In this document: positions 8,763 to 18,097 of the stretch, piece by piece
Layout of the letters: each line of letters begins with the position of its first letter
How positions within the stretch are numbered: the stretch's first letter is position 1
Assembly (NCBI RefSeq): GCF_001425305.1
Contig: NZ_LMEE01000001.1
Location: 1,705,803 to 1,769,802, forward strand
Reading direction: 5' to 3'
Source: Phenylobacterium sp. Root1290
Lineage (GTDB): Bacteria; Pseudomonadota; Alphaproteobacteria; Caulobacterales; Caulobacteraceae
Length of the DNA: 64,000 bases
The notes under the pieces: model-generated
The model's database searches: none
Told to the model about the DNA's origin: nothing
The model's input: the letters and a program-made list of their open reading frames with translations, nothing else
Position numbers and translations under genes: made by a program

Positions 8763-9174
8763 CCGGCCGGGCGTTGACGCCCACCTCTTGACGTCTCAGA
8801 TGGGGCTCCATCCCTCGCGGAGAGCTCCACCTGCTTCGCCGCACCGGCCGGGGCCTTGCGCCCGAAACCGTCGGGGAGGGCCGGCGTCCTGACGAGGACA
8901 CCATCTGGTGGTCTTTCTGCCGCCGACGCTGGTCGCATCCATCTACGGCATGAACTTCGATGTGATGCCCGAATTACACTGGATACTCGGGTATCCATTG
9001 GCGCTTCTGCTTATGGTTATCACGGGAGTTACCCCGTTTATCTGGTTCAAGCGCAAAGGCTGGCTGTAGATCGCCGACCGGCGTTAGATGTCGCCACAGC
9101 GAAGTCATAATTGTGCAACCGTTCCTTAAGCGCGATGTCTCATTTTGCAGACTTCCGTTGTTACTCCGGTTTGC
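8763..9174. other. Gene-poor 412-bp interval with corA remnant
   Basis: Between the CHAP and pentapeptide genes. 8763-8890 is GC-rich with no recognisable domain in any frame. 8893-9069 holds the corA remnant. 9070-9174 is comparatively AT-rich and presumably carries the promoter of the pentapeptide gene. No transposase or terminal inverted repeat was recognised at the edge of the remnant. Confidence 0.6.
8893..9069 (+). pseudogene. corA: 3' remnant of a corA magnesium/cobalt transporter gene
   Basis: The frame from 8893 to the TAG at 9067-9069 encodes about 58 residues containing [17 protein letters not shown], then a hydrophobic helix and a charged end FKRKGWL. This is the C-terminal membrane hairpin of CorA with its invariant GMN filter motif. 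There is no start codon in frame and a TGA (8890-8892) closes the frame just upstream; the rest of CorA (about 250 residues) is missing. Codons such as TTA, ATA, CTT and GTT are unlike the neighbouring genes. It looks like a truncated, possibly foreign gene. Confidence 0.85.
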
Positions 9175-10386
9175 ATGTCTGCTGTCGCCAACCTTCATCG
9201 GCCGTTGGAGCCCCAGGCGCTTAGGCGCGTCCTGGAAGACCATCGCCGCTACCTCGCCCACCGGACCGGCGGGCGGCGGGCGAACCTGGCCTATGCGGAC
9301 CTGTCCGGCCTCAAGCTCGCGGGACTGGACCTCACCGACGCCGACCTGACCGGCGCCCGGCTCTCGGGCGCGATGCTGGCCGGCGTGAAGCTCGACCGCG
9401 CCATCCTGTTCGGCGCCGACCTGCGGGACGCCGACCTGCGGCGGGCAAGCCTCTCCAAGGCCGACCTGCGCGGGGCCTCGCTGCGGGGGGCGAACCTGGC
9501 CGGCGCCAACCTCGCCGGCTGCGACCTGCGCGAGGGTCGCATCGCCCTGCAGGACCGCACCGAGGGCTTCCGCTTTCTCGACCACGCCGGCGGCCCGGGC
9601 GAACTGAACTTCGCCGATCTCACCGGCGCCGACCTCACCGGCGCCCAGATGACCGGAGCCTCGGCTCTGGCCACCGACTTCACCGACGCCAACCTGACCG
9701 ACGCCCAACTGGGCGGGGCGCGCCTGATCAAGGCCAAGCTCGATGGAGCCAACCTGACCGGGGCCCAGGTGGCGGGGGCCGACCTCTCCGGCGCCTCGCT
9801 GCGGCGCGCCATTCTCATTCGCGTCGACTTCAGCTTCGCGACCGTCGAGGGGGCCGACCTGTCGGACGTGCTGCGCGCGCCGCCCGCGGTCTTCTATGTC
9901 GATGAACTGCCCCTGGCCGAGGTGTTGGCGGCGCACGAGACCTATTGCAACAGCGCCGGCCGCGCCGGCGTCGCGGCCCGGCTCTGCGCCGTCGACTTCC
10001 GCCCGGTGGTCTCGCTCAAGCGCCGCAAGCTCAGCGGGCTCGTCGCGCCGGGCTCGGTGCTGTTTGGCATGGATCTCGAGGGGGTCGAACTGCAGGGCGC
10101 CGATCTTTCCCGCTGCGACCTGCGGGGCGCCAACCTGCGGATGGCCGACCTGCGCGGCGCACGGCTGATCGACGCCCAACTGACCCGGGCCGACATGCGC
10201 GGCGCCATGCTGGGCCCGCTGGAGATCGGCCAGGGCCGGTTCGTGCGCACCGACCTCTCCCGGGCCAATCTGCGCCTCACCGACCTGCGCCGGGCCTTCG
10301 CCCTGCGCGCCCGCTTCCTGGAAGCCGACCTCTCGGACGCCAAGCTCGACGGCTGCGTGCTGACCGAGGCGGAGATCGAGGCTTAG
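9175..10386 (+). CDS. Pentapeptide-repeat protein
   Basis: 403-residue protein built of A(D/N)LxG-type repeats that form a right-handed quadrilateral beta-helix. Repeats run from about residue 40 to 240 (ADLSG, ADLTG, ANLAG) and again from about 300 to 395. Two helical, non-repeat caps precede the blocks: EDHRRYLAHRTGGRRANL near residue 25 and AAHETYCNSAGRAG near 255. Each has the form H-x-x-Y followed by a glycine turn, so the protein looks internally duplicated. The ATG at 9175 is preferred to a TTG at 9145. Function is unknown; relatives include DNA-mimic topoisomerase protectors and effector scaffolds. Confidence 0.88.
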   Translation: MSAVANLHRPLEPQALRRVLEDHRRYLAHRTGGRRANLAYADLSGLKLAGLDLTDADLTGARLSGAMLAGVKLDRAILFGADLRDADLRRASLSKADLRGASLRGANLAGANLAGCDLREGRIALQDRTEGFRFLDHAGGPGELNFADLTGADLTGAQMTGASALATDFTDANLTDAQLGGARLIKAKLDGANLTGAQVAGADLSGASLRRAILIRVDFSFATVEGADLSDVLRAPPAVFYVDELPLAEVLAAHETYCNSAGRAGVAARLCAVDFRPVVSLKRRKLSGLVAPGSVLFGMDLEGVELQGADLSRCDLRGANLRMADLRGARLIDAQLTRADMRGAMLGPLEIGQGRFVRTDLSRANLRLTDLRRAFALRARFLEADLSDAKLDGCVLTEAEIEA

Positions 10387-10390
10387 GGCC

Positions 10391-10414
10391 TCCTCCCCCA
10401 TCAATGGGGGAGGA
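10391..10414. terminator. Bidirectional hairpin
   Basis: Perfect 11-bp inverted repeat (TCCTCCCCCAT, 2-base loop, ATGGGGGAGGA) between the convergent stops of the pentapeptide gene and the crotonase gene. It lies 5 bp beyond one stop and 9 bp beyond the other. Likely a shared terminator, similar in sequence to the hairpin at 4650-4673. Confidence 0.6.
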
Positions 10415-10423
10415 AAGCCAAGC

Positions 10424-11284
10424 CTACATCCCGTGCTTCAGCGGCTGCAGCCCCTGCCACTCCGGCTCGCGCTTCTCGGACTTGGCGCTGAACGCCTCGG
10501 CCATGTGCGGGCCTGAGAACATCCCGGTCTGCCAGACGGCGATGTAGTCCAGCCCGTCCTTGATCGTGTGGTCGCGGGCGTAGTTGATCATCACCTTCGA
10601 CCCGGTCACCGCCAGCGGGGCCTTGCTGGCGATCTCGTGGGCCGTGGCCAGGGCGTGGGCGACGCATTCCTCGTGGGTCGGCAGCACCTCGTTGACCCAG
10701 CCGATCTCCTTGGCCTTGGCGGCGGGCATGCGGCGGCCGGTATAGGCCATCTCGCGCACCCAGCCCTCGGGGATCAGCTTGCAGAGCCGCGGGAAGGTCC
10801 CGACGTCGGCGGTCATGCCGATGTTGATCTCCTGGATGCAGAAGAAGGCGTCGGCGCTGGCGTAGCGGATGTCGCAGGCGCTGGTCATGTCGACCGCCCC
10901 GCCGATGCAGCCGCCCTGGATGGCGACGATCACCGGGATGCGCGCGTCGTCCAGGCAGCCGAAGCAGTCCTGCAGCCAGAGGATATGGTGACGCTGCTGC
11001 TCGGCGTTGAGGTGGCGGTCCTGGACCTGGTTCTGCGAGGTCGAGCCTCCGCCGCCGAACACCGCCAGGTCCATGCCGGCGCTGAAGTGCCGGCCGGTCG
11101 AGGAGATCACGATCGCCCGGGCGCGGGCGTTGTGGTCGATGTCCTTCACGATGACCGGCAGCTCGTTCCAGAACTCGCGGATCATCGAGTTCATCGCCTC
11201 GGGGCGCTTGAGCTGAATGTGCGCGACGTGGCCGTCCAGGGTCACGTCGAAGCAGGTCCAGGCCTGCGAGAAGGCGTCGGCCAT
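10424..11284 (-). CDS. Enoyl-CoA hydratase/isomerase (crotonase superfamily)
   Basis: 286-residue crotonase-fold enzyme acting on acyl-CoA thioesters. The oxyanion-hole segment SSTGRHFSAGMDL and the second loop QGGCIGGAVDMTSACDIRY are well preserved. An Asp follows in the spacing used by dienoyl-CoA isomerases, and the long C-terminal helix region supports trimer formation. Length and sequence suggest a Delta(3,5)-Delta(2,4)-dienoyl-CoA isomerase or hydratase, but the substrate cannot be fixed. It is transcribed alone, 69 bp downstream of the COQ9 start region on the opposite side of a small gap. Confidence 0.85.
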   Translation of the reverse strand: MADAFSQAWTCFDVTLDGHVAHIQLKRPEAMNSMIREFWNELPVIVKDIDHNARARAIVISSTGRHFSAGMDLAVFGGGGSTSQNQVQDRHLNAEQQRHHILWLQDCFGCLDDARIPVIVAIQGGCIGGAVDMTSACDIRYASADAFFCIQEINIGMTADVGTFPRLCKLIPEGWVREMAYTGRRMPAAKAKEIGWVNEVLPTHEECVAHALATAHEIASKAPLAVTGSKVMINYARDHTIKDGLDYIAVWQTGMFSGPHMAEAFSAKSEKREPEWQGLQPLKHGM

Positions 11285-11353
11285 ATGGGCGTCTCCTTAT
11301 GAATGATGCAAAGGCTGCATCATTGCCGGATGACGCCGGGGAATGGGAGGCGT

Positions 11354-11986
11354 TTAGCCGTAGCGCATCTTGCCCAGGGCGCCGGCGACGTCGCGCAGGA
11401 GCTCCGAGGGCTTGAGGCCGGCCTTCCATTTCTCGAAGGCCATCACGTTCTCGATGCGGGCGTCGACGAACTCGGCCGCCGCGTCGCGGCCCGACGACAG
11501 CCGTATGGCCAGGGCGCTCGACAGGATGCCCGAGAGGATGGCGCGCTTGGAGTAGTGGTTCTCGTCGGTGGCGGTGTCGCCGGCCCAGCGCCACAGCTGG
11601 TCGGCGCTGTCCCACAGCAGGCGCAGCGCAAGCGGCAGGTGCATCGGCAACGCCAGGAAACCTGCCCATCGCCGGACGGCGGCCTCGTCCTGGGCCGCGA
11701 TGTCGATCCGGGTCATCGCCGCGGTGCGGATGCGCTCGCGGATCTTCAGGCCCGTCGGGTCGGGCAGGGCGGCCAGGGTCAGGGCGTCGTGTCGCTTGCT
11801 GAGCAAGGCGGCGAGGTCGCGCGGACCGTGCGGCAGCAGCAGTTCGACGTCCGCGGCCGACAGCCCCGCGGCGGCGCCGGCGGCCTTCACCGTGGGCCAC
11901 GTCCAGCCGCGATCGGCTGCAATCTGCAAGGCGGCGTCGAGAACCTGCCGTTCGGCGTCCTGCGCCCAGTCGTCTACATTGGCCAT
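11354..11986 (-). CDS. COQ9 family protein (ubiquinone biosynthesis)
   Basis: 210-residue protein of the COQ9 family, a TetR-like lipid-binding fold that supports COQ7-type hydroxylation in ubiquinone biosynthesis. The N-terminal HTH-like part (VLDAALQIAADRGWTWPTV) looks like a TetR DNA-binding domain but is followed by the COQ9 signature DENHYSKRAILSGIL (about residue 140) and the C-terminal amphipathic helix. It is therefore a lipid-presenting factor rather than a repressor. It is divergent from rpsU across 178 bp, an arrangement I recall from alphaproteobacteria. Confidence is high for the family. Confidence 0.88.
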   Translation of the reverse strand: MANVDDWAQDAERQVLDAALQIAADRGWTWPTVKAAGAAAGLSAADVELLLPHGPRDLAALLSKRHDALTLAALPDPTGLKIRERIRTAAMTRIDIAAQDEAAVRRWAGFLALPMHLPLALRLLWDSADQLWRWAGDTATDENHYSKRAILSGILSSALAIRLSSGRDAAAEFVDARIENVMAFEKWKAGLKPSELLRDVAGALGKMRYG

Positions 11987-12151
11987 GGGCGCATCTTAGC
12001 GGGCGATTTTCGGCCTGTCCGCCGTGGACATCGCCTGCGGGTTCTGCTATCTCGCCGCGCTCAACCCGGAGGGCCTTCGCTCGACGGGTCGCAAAGCTTT
12101 TGTCCGTTCGCCGCCGCCTGATGTCAGGAAGGCCGAGCGGGAACGGGTGAT

Positions 12152-12167
12152 AGGAGAGAGACCTCTG
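12152..12167 (+). promoter_or_regulatory. Shine-Dalgarno and CTG start of rpsU
   Basis: AGGAGAGAG (12152-12160) is followed at normal distance by CTG (12165-12167), which aligns with the initiating Met of S21. No ATG, GTG or TTG occupies that position. The only nearer canonical candidate is GTG at 12147, which would add six non-conserved residues and would put the Shine-Dalgarno inside the gene. Confidence 0.7.
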
Positions 12168-12398
12168 GTTCAGATTTTCGTCCGCGACAACAACGTCGAT
12201 CAGGCCCTCAAGGCGCTGAAGAAGAAGATGCAGCGCGAGGGCTCGTTCCGCGAAATGAAGCGGCACGTGCACTATGAAAAGCCGAGCGAGAAGCGCGCTC
12301 GCCAAAAGGCCGAAGCCGTGCGCCGCGCGCGCAAGCTGGCCCGCAAGCGCGCTCAACGCGAAGGCCTGATCGCCGCGCCGAAGAAGCCGAGTCGGTAG
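12165..12398 (+). CDS. rpsU: 30S ribosomal protein S21
   Basis: 77-residue basic small-subunit protein that helps base-pairing between the 16S 3' end and mRNA leaders. The sequence [17 protein letters not shown] followed by [10 protein letters not shown] and an Arg/Lys/Ala helix ([12 protein letters not shown]) is S21 from end to end. By alignment the first residue falls on CTG at 12165, with a strong AGGAGAGAG upstream; longer in-frame starts at 12147 (GTG) and 12024 add unrelated sequence. A GC-rich hairpin 28 bp after the stop is the likely terminator. Confidence 0.95.
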   Translation: MVQIFVRDNNVDQALKALKKKMQREGSFREMKRHVHYEKPSEKRARQKAEAVRRARKLARKRAQREGLIAAPKKPSR

Positions 12399-12425
12399 AA
12401 ATTAAGGCCTTGAGCCTGATGTGGG

Positions 12426-12454
12426 GGGCCGCGCGGGTGACTGCGCGGCCCTTT
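12426..12454 (+). terminator. Intrinsic terminator after rpsU
   Basis: Perfect 9-bp stem GGGCCGCGC / GCGCGGCCC with an 8-base loop and a short TTT run, placed 28 bp downstream of the rpsU stop codon. Confidence 0.75.
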
Positions 12455-12477
12455 GCATGTCCGGATGCAGCGCGTTC

Positions 12478-12497
12478 ACCGAACCGCGATGTTCGGT
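12478..12497. promoter_or_regulatory. Inverted repeat upstream of ftsH
   Basis: ACCGAAC and GTTCGGT form a perfect 7-bp inverted repeat separated by CGCGAT. It lies 83 bp upstream of the ftsH start and 24 bp after the rpsU terminator. It could be an operator or a leader hairpin. It does not fit the alphaproteobacterial LexA direct-repeat spacing. Confidence 0.35.
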
Positions 12498-12579
12498 CGC
12501 GCGGCATGAGCCTTGCTAGTCCGCAGGGCCAGACCCACCTATTGTGGGCTTTGAGAGACACTTTTCGCGAAGGCGTGTC

Positions 12580-14457
<1,878 letters not shown>

Positions 14458-14482
14458 GGCCAGCCCGAAACCTGACTGACTT

Positions 14483-14515
14483 GACGCCCTCCCGGCCCCG
14501 CGCCAGGAGGGCGTC
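14483..14515 (+). terminator. Hairpin between ftsH and folP
   Basis: Perfect 10-bp stem GACGCCCTCC / GGAGGGCGTC with a 13-base loop, 26 bp beyond the ftsH stop. There is no long T-run (TTGCTG follows). It may terminate or attenuate ftsH transcripts before folP. Confidence 0.65.
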
Positions 14516-14545
14516 TTGCTGTCTGCGCCCACAGGAGTTCCGCCC

Positions 14546-15358
14546 ATGTCCGGCACGGTGAAGGTCATGGGGATCGTCAACGTCACCCCGGACAGCTTTT
14601 CCGACGGCGGCCGTTTCCTTGCGCCGGACGCGGCCCTGACCCAGGCGCGCAGGTTGATCGCCGAGGGGGCCGACATCCTCGACATCGGGGCGGAATCGAC
14701 GCGTCCGGGATCCGACCCGGTCCCGGCCGACGAGGAGATCGCCCGTGCGATCCCGCTGATCGAGGCGATCCGCGCCGAGAGCGACATCGCCATCTCCATC
14801 GACACCATGAAGCCGCAGGTCGCCCGCGCCGCTGTGGCGGCGGGCGCAGGCATATGGAACGACGTCGCGGCGCTGGGCTTCGCGCCAGAAGGTCCCGCGA
14901 CCGCCGCCGAGCTCGGCTGCGAGGTGGTGCTGATGCACATGCAGGGCGAGCCGCGCACCATGCAGGCCGATCCTCATTATGACGACGTGGTCGCCGAGGT
15001 CTGCGCGTTCCTGGCGGCGCGGGCGCAGGCGGCTATCGCCTCGGGCGTGGCGTGCGAGAAGATCTGGCTCGATCCTGGCATCGGCTTCGGCAAACGGCCC
15101 GAGCACAACCTCGCCCTGATCGCCCATCTGGACCAGGTCGCCGCCCTGGGTTTTCCGGTCCTGCTGGGCGTCAGCCGCAAGCGCTTCATCGCCGCCCTCG
15201 ACCCAGCCGGCGGGGCGGCGCTGGACGGGCGGCTGCCGGGATCGCTGGCTTCGGCCCTGGCCGGCGTCGAGCGCGGCGCGGGCGCCCTGCGTGTCCACGA
15301 CGTAGCCGAGACCGTGCAGGCGCTGAAGGTGTGGAGCGCGGTCGCCGCCGCGCGCTAG
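14546..15358 (+). CDS. folP: Dihydropteroate synthase
   Basis: Condenses p-aminobenzoate with hydroxymethyl-dihydropterin pyrophosphate in folate synthesis; it is the sulfonamide target. The 270-residue TIM barrel carries MGIVNVTPDSFSDGG (pterin/phosphate loop, residues 8-22), the DIGAESTRPG segment near 50, ISIDTMKPQV near 90, LMHMQGEPRTMQ near 132, DPGIGFGK near 180 and LLGVSRKRF near 210. An AGGAG at 14532-14536 supports the ATG at 14546. It probably has its own promoter, or reads through from ftsH. It converges on the SDR gene with 7 bp between. Confidence 0.95.
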   Translation: MSGTVKVMGIVNVTPDSFSDGGRFLAPDAALTQARRLIAEGADILDIGAESTRPGSDPVPADEEIARAIPLIEAIRAESDIAISIDTMKPQVARAAVAAGAGIWNDVAALGFAPEGPATAAELGCEVVLMHMQGEPRTMQADPHYDDVVAEVCAFLAARAQAAIASGVACEKIWLDPGIGFGKRPEHNLALIAHLDQVAALGFPVLLGVSRKRFIAALDPAGGAALDGRLPGSLASALAGVERGAGALRVHDVAETVQALKVWSAVAAAR

Positions 15359-15365
15359 TCGGGCC

Positions 15366-16100
15366 TTAGCCGCGGCCCACGAACGGCATCTTGGTCGCCA
15401 TGACGGTCATGAACTGCACATTGGCGTCCAGCGGCAGGCCGGCCATGAACACGACCGCGTCGGCCACGGCCTTCACGTCCATCAGCGGCTCGGGGGCGAA
15501 GGAGCCGTCGGCCTGGGGCACGCCCTTGGCCATGGCCAGCGTCATCTCGGTGGCGGCGTTGCCGATGTCGATCTGACCGCAGGCGATGTCATAGGCCCGG
15601 CCCTCCAGGGAGGACGAGCGGGTCAGGCCGGTGATCGCGTGTTTGGTGGCGGTGTAGGCGACCGAGTAGGGCCGCGGCGCGTGCGCCGAGATCGAGCCGT
15701 TGTTGATGATCCGTCCGCCGCGCGGGTCCTGGGCCTTCATCAGCCGGAAGGCGGCCCGGGTGCAGAGGAAGGCGCCAGTCAGGTTGGCGTCCACGACCCG
15801 GCGCCAGGCGTCCAGCGACAGGTCCTCCAGTCGTCCCCCGGCCGAGACGCCGGCGTTGTTGAACAGCACGTCCAGTCGCCCGAACCTCTCGCGCACAGCC
15901 TCGAAGGCGGCGTCGACCGCGAGCTCGTCAGCGATGTCGGCGGGCTGGACCAAGGCCTCGCCGCCGATGGCGGCGGCGGTTTCCTCCAGCTTGTCGGCGC
16001 GGCGGCCGACGAGGACGAGCTTGTAGCCGGCTTCGCCGAGGGCGAGCGCGCTGGCGCGGCCGATCCCCGATCCGGCCCCGGTGACGAGGGCGACTTTCAT
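15366..16100 (-). CDS. Short-chain dehydrogenase/reductase
   Basis: 244-residue classical SDR with a Rossmann fold. The cofactor motif is [12 protein letters not shown] (residues 6-17), with an Arg-Arg pair after beta-2 (LVGRRADK) that favours NADP(H). NNAG follows near residue 85, and the catalytic Ser-Tyr-Lys lies in NGSISAH...[11 protein letters not shown] (Tyr and Lys at about 149 and 153). The substrate is unknown. It converges with folP and is divergent from thiD with a 93-bp gap, so it is probably monocistronic. Confidence 0.9.
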   Translation of the reverse strand: MKVALVTGAGSGIGRASALALGEAGYKLVLVGRRADKLEETAAAIGGEALVQPADIADELAVDAAFEAVRERFGRLDVLFNNAGVSAGGRLEDLSLDAWRRVVDANLTGAFLCTRAAFRLMKAQDPRGGRIINNGSISAHAPRPYSVAYTATKHAITGLTRSSSLEGRAYDIACGQIDIGNAATEMTLAMAKGVPQADGSFAPEPLMDVKAVADAVVFMAGLPLDANVQFMTVMATKMPFVGRG

Positions 16101-16193
16101 GGCGGGAGGTTAGCAGGCTCGGGCCAAAGCGTCACAGTGGATGGCGGTGCAAATCCCGATGCATTTGCGGTCGTGGCGCGCTACCTCGAAGTC

Positions 16194-16997
16194 ATGAGCG
16201 AGACCTTGGGCCGAGTGCTGATCATCGCGGGTTCGGACTCCGGCGGCGGAGCCGGGATCCAGGCCGACATCAAGACCGTCACGATGCTGGGCGGCTATGC
16301 CGCGACCGCCATCACCGCGGTCACGATCCAGAACACGCTGGGCGTCACCGGCGTCCATCCGATCCCGCCGGAAGTGGTGGAGGCCCAGGCCCGCGCGGTG
16401 CTGGACGACATCGGCGCGGACGCGATCAAGACCGGCATGCTCGGCGACGTGGCGATGGTCGAGACCGTCGCGCGGATCCTGGGCGGAGCTTCTGCGCCGG
16501 CGGTGGTCGATCCCGTGATGGTCGCCAAGGGCGGCTCCAATCTGCTGGCGCCTGAGGCGGTGGACGCGGTGCGGACGCTGATGATCCCGCGTGCGGCGCT
16601 ATTGACGCCTAACGCCCCCGAGGCCCAGGCGCTGACCGGTCTTCCCGTGGAGAGCCTGGACGACCAGCGCCGGGTCGGGGAGTCGTTGCTGAAGCTCGGC
16701 GCCCGCGCGGTGCTGATGAAGGGCGGGCACGTGCCGGGCGAGACCGTCACCGACGTTCTGCTGACCACGGACGGCGAGACCACCTACGAGGGCGAGCGGC
16801 TCCACACCCGCCACACCCATGGCACGGGCTGCACCCTGGCCTCGGCCTGCGCCGCAGGTCTGGCCCAAGGGCTGCCTTTGACGCAGGCCGTCGCGCGGGC
16901 CTGGGCCTATGTTCACGAGGCCATGCGGGCTGCTCCGGGACTGGGCGGCGGCCATGGGCCGTTGGATCACGGCTGGCCGCTGCGGAGCGTCAAATGA
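16194..16997 (+). CDS. thiD: Hydroxymethylpyrimidine/phosphomethylpyrimidine kinase
   Basis: Ribokinase-fold kinase that phosphorylates HMP twice for thiamine synthesis. The 267 residues begin with GRVLIIAGSDSGGGAGIQAD (substrate loop) and include TAITAVTIQNTLGV, DPVMVAKGG and the anion-hole motif THGTGCTLASACAAGLA with the catalytic Asp replaced by the usual GTGC Cys-type arrangement of ThiD. The open frame runs far upstream over the SDR gene, but the conserved sequence starts at ATG 16194. The stop overlaps the next gene's start (ATGA at 16994), so the two are translationally coupled. Confidence 0.93.
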   Translation: MSETLGRVLIIAGSDSGGGAGIQADIKTVTMLGGYAATAITAVTIQNTLGVTGVHPIPPEVVEAQARAVLDDIGADAIKTGMLGDVAMVETVARILGGASAPAVVDPVMVAKGGSNLLAPEAVDAVRTLMIPRAALLTPNAPEAQALTGLPVESLDDQRRVGESLLKLGARAVLMKGGHVPGETVTDVLLTTDGETTYEGERLHTRHTHGTGCTLASACAAGLAQGLPLTQAVARAWAYVHEAMRAAPGLGGGHGPLDHGWPLRSVK

Positions 16998-17569
16998 GCG
17001 GCGACCTGACCAAGCGGCTCGAGGCGATCGTCAGGGCCACGCCCAGCCTGATGCACGTGCTGACCGGAGTGCGCGAGCAGGCCCTGCCGGATTGGCTGGT
17101 GTTTTCCGGCGCCGTCTACCAGCCGGTGTTGAACCACCTGACCGGCCGCGCCGCCGACTATGGGATCAAGGACTACGACCTTGGCTACTTCGACCCGTCC
17201 GACACCTCGTACGAGGCCGAGGACGCGGTGATCCGCCAGGTCGCGGCGGTGTTCGAGCCGCCGTTCAAGGAGATGGTGGAGGTGCGCAATCAGGCCCGCG
17301 TGCACCTATGGTTCGAGCAGAAATTCGGTGAGCCCTACGACCCGCTGACCTCCAGCGCCGAGGCGCTGTCGCGCTTCACCTCGACCGTCTTTGCGGTCGG
17401 CGTGCGACTGGAGCCCGATGACAATCTCACGGTGCACGCGCCGTTCGGGCTGGAGGACCTGTTCGCCATGCGCCTGCGGCCCAATCCTCGGCGCAAGACC
17501 GGCGGCTTCCTGCGTACGGCCCAGGCGGCGCAGCGACGCTGGCCAGAGCTTACGATCCTGGACGCCTAG
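16994..17569 (+). CDS. Nucleotidyltransferase family protein (NTP_transf_6 type)
   Basis: 191-residue protein matching the uncharacterised nucleotidyltransferase family with the pattern GAVYQPVLNHLTGRAADYGI then KDYDLGYFD. The DYDLGYFD segment offers the paired acidic residues expected of a Pol-beta-like active site, and QARVHLWFEQKFG and the later FGLEDLFAMRLRPNP are family hallmarks. The substrate is not known. The frame overlaps the end of thiD by 4 bp. That coupling might imply a link to thiamine or nucleotide salvage, but this is inference. A strong terminator follows. Confidence 0.82.
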   Translation: MSGDLTKRLEAIVRATPSLMHVLTGVREQALPDWLVFSGAVYQPVLNHLTGRAADYGIKDYDLGYFDPSDTSYEAEDAVIRQVAAVFEPPFKEMVEVRNQARVHLWFEQKFGEPYDPLTSSAEALSRFTSTVFAVGVRLEPDDNLTVHAPFGLEDLFAMRLRPNPRRKTGGFLRTAQAAQRRWPELTILDA

Positions 17570-17576
17570 ATGCGAA

Positions 17577-17603
17577 AAGGGGCGGCCTGCGGGACCGCCC
17601 CTT
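17577..17603 (+). terminator. Terminator after the thiD operon
   Basis: Perfect 9-bp stem AAGGGGCGG / CCGCCCCTT with a 9-base loop, 8 bp after the stop. It also lies 18 bp beyond the stop of the convergent small secreted-protein gene, so it may serve both strands. Confidence 0.75.
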
Positions 17604-17620
17604 CCGTGCGTCGCTAGGCC

Positions 17621-17983
17621 TTAGCGTCGGTAGTCGTTTCCGTAGCCGTAGCCATAGCGGCGGTCGTCGCGGTCGACGCGGCGGGCCAGCTGGTCATAGC
17701 GGCGGTCGATGTCCTGGCGCTCCCACTGGGTGAACCCGTTGCGGCTGTAGCGCCAGGCCAGGCGTTCGGTGGCGCTCACCTCGCGGCGCAGCCAGCTCGC
17801 GGCGCCGGAGTTGATCGAGCCGCTGCGCTCGGCGCGCTCGATGCGCCACATCAGCCGCTCGGAGCGATTGTTGTCATAGCGCTCGTGGCGGTCATAGCCG
17901 CCGCCATAGGGCTGCGCTGCGGCGGGAACGGCGGCGGCCGCCAGAGCGGAAGCCGCAGTCAGGGCCAGAACGAACTTTTTCAT
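17621..17983 (-). CDS. Small secreted Arg/Tyr-rich protein
   Basis: 120-residue exported protein with a clear signal peptide (MKKFVLALTAASALAAAAVP, cleavage near AAA-QPY). The mature part begins with a Gly/Tyr-rich stretch, continues with a helical Arg-rich region (SERLMWRIERAERSG, RLAWRYSRNGFTQWERQDID) and ends DDRRYGYGYGNDYRR. The start ATG at 17983 follows AAGGAGGACC, which excludes the longer frame to 18088. No domain is recognised with confidence. The composition resembles periplasmic stress or envelope proteins of Caulobacterales. It is monocistronic, facing the thiD operon. Confidence 0.75.
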   Translation of the reverse strand: MKKFVLALTAASALAAAAVPAAAQPYGGGYDRHERYDNNRSERLMWRIERAERSGSINSGAASWLRREVSATERLAWRYSRNGFTQWERQDIDRRYDQLARRVDRDDRRYGYGYGNDYRR

Positions 17984-18097
17984 GACGGTCCTCCTTGGAC
18001 ATCCGCGTCGCCGGGGAAGCGACGTTGATGCAGAGAAGACCATCGGCGACCTGAAACGCGTCTGAGCCCGCCGTTGTCTGTCGTTCACCTTGCCGCC

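Noticed and set aside
8856..9110. 84-residue plus-strand frame over the corA remnant
   Set aside because: It is in a different frame from the CorA sequence and shows no homology; the true signal is the frame 8893-9069.
11354..11986. TetR-family regulator reading of the COQ9 gene
   Set aside because: The HTH-like start is part of the COQ9 fold; the DENHYSKR signature and C-terminal region match COQ9.
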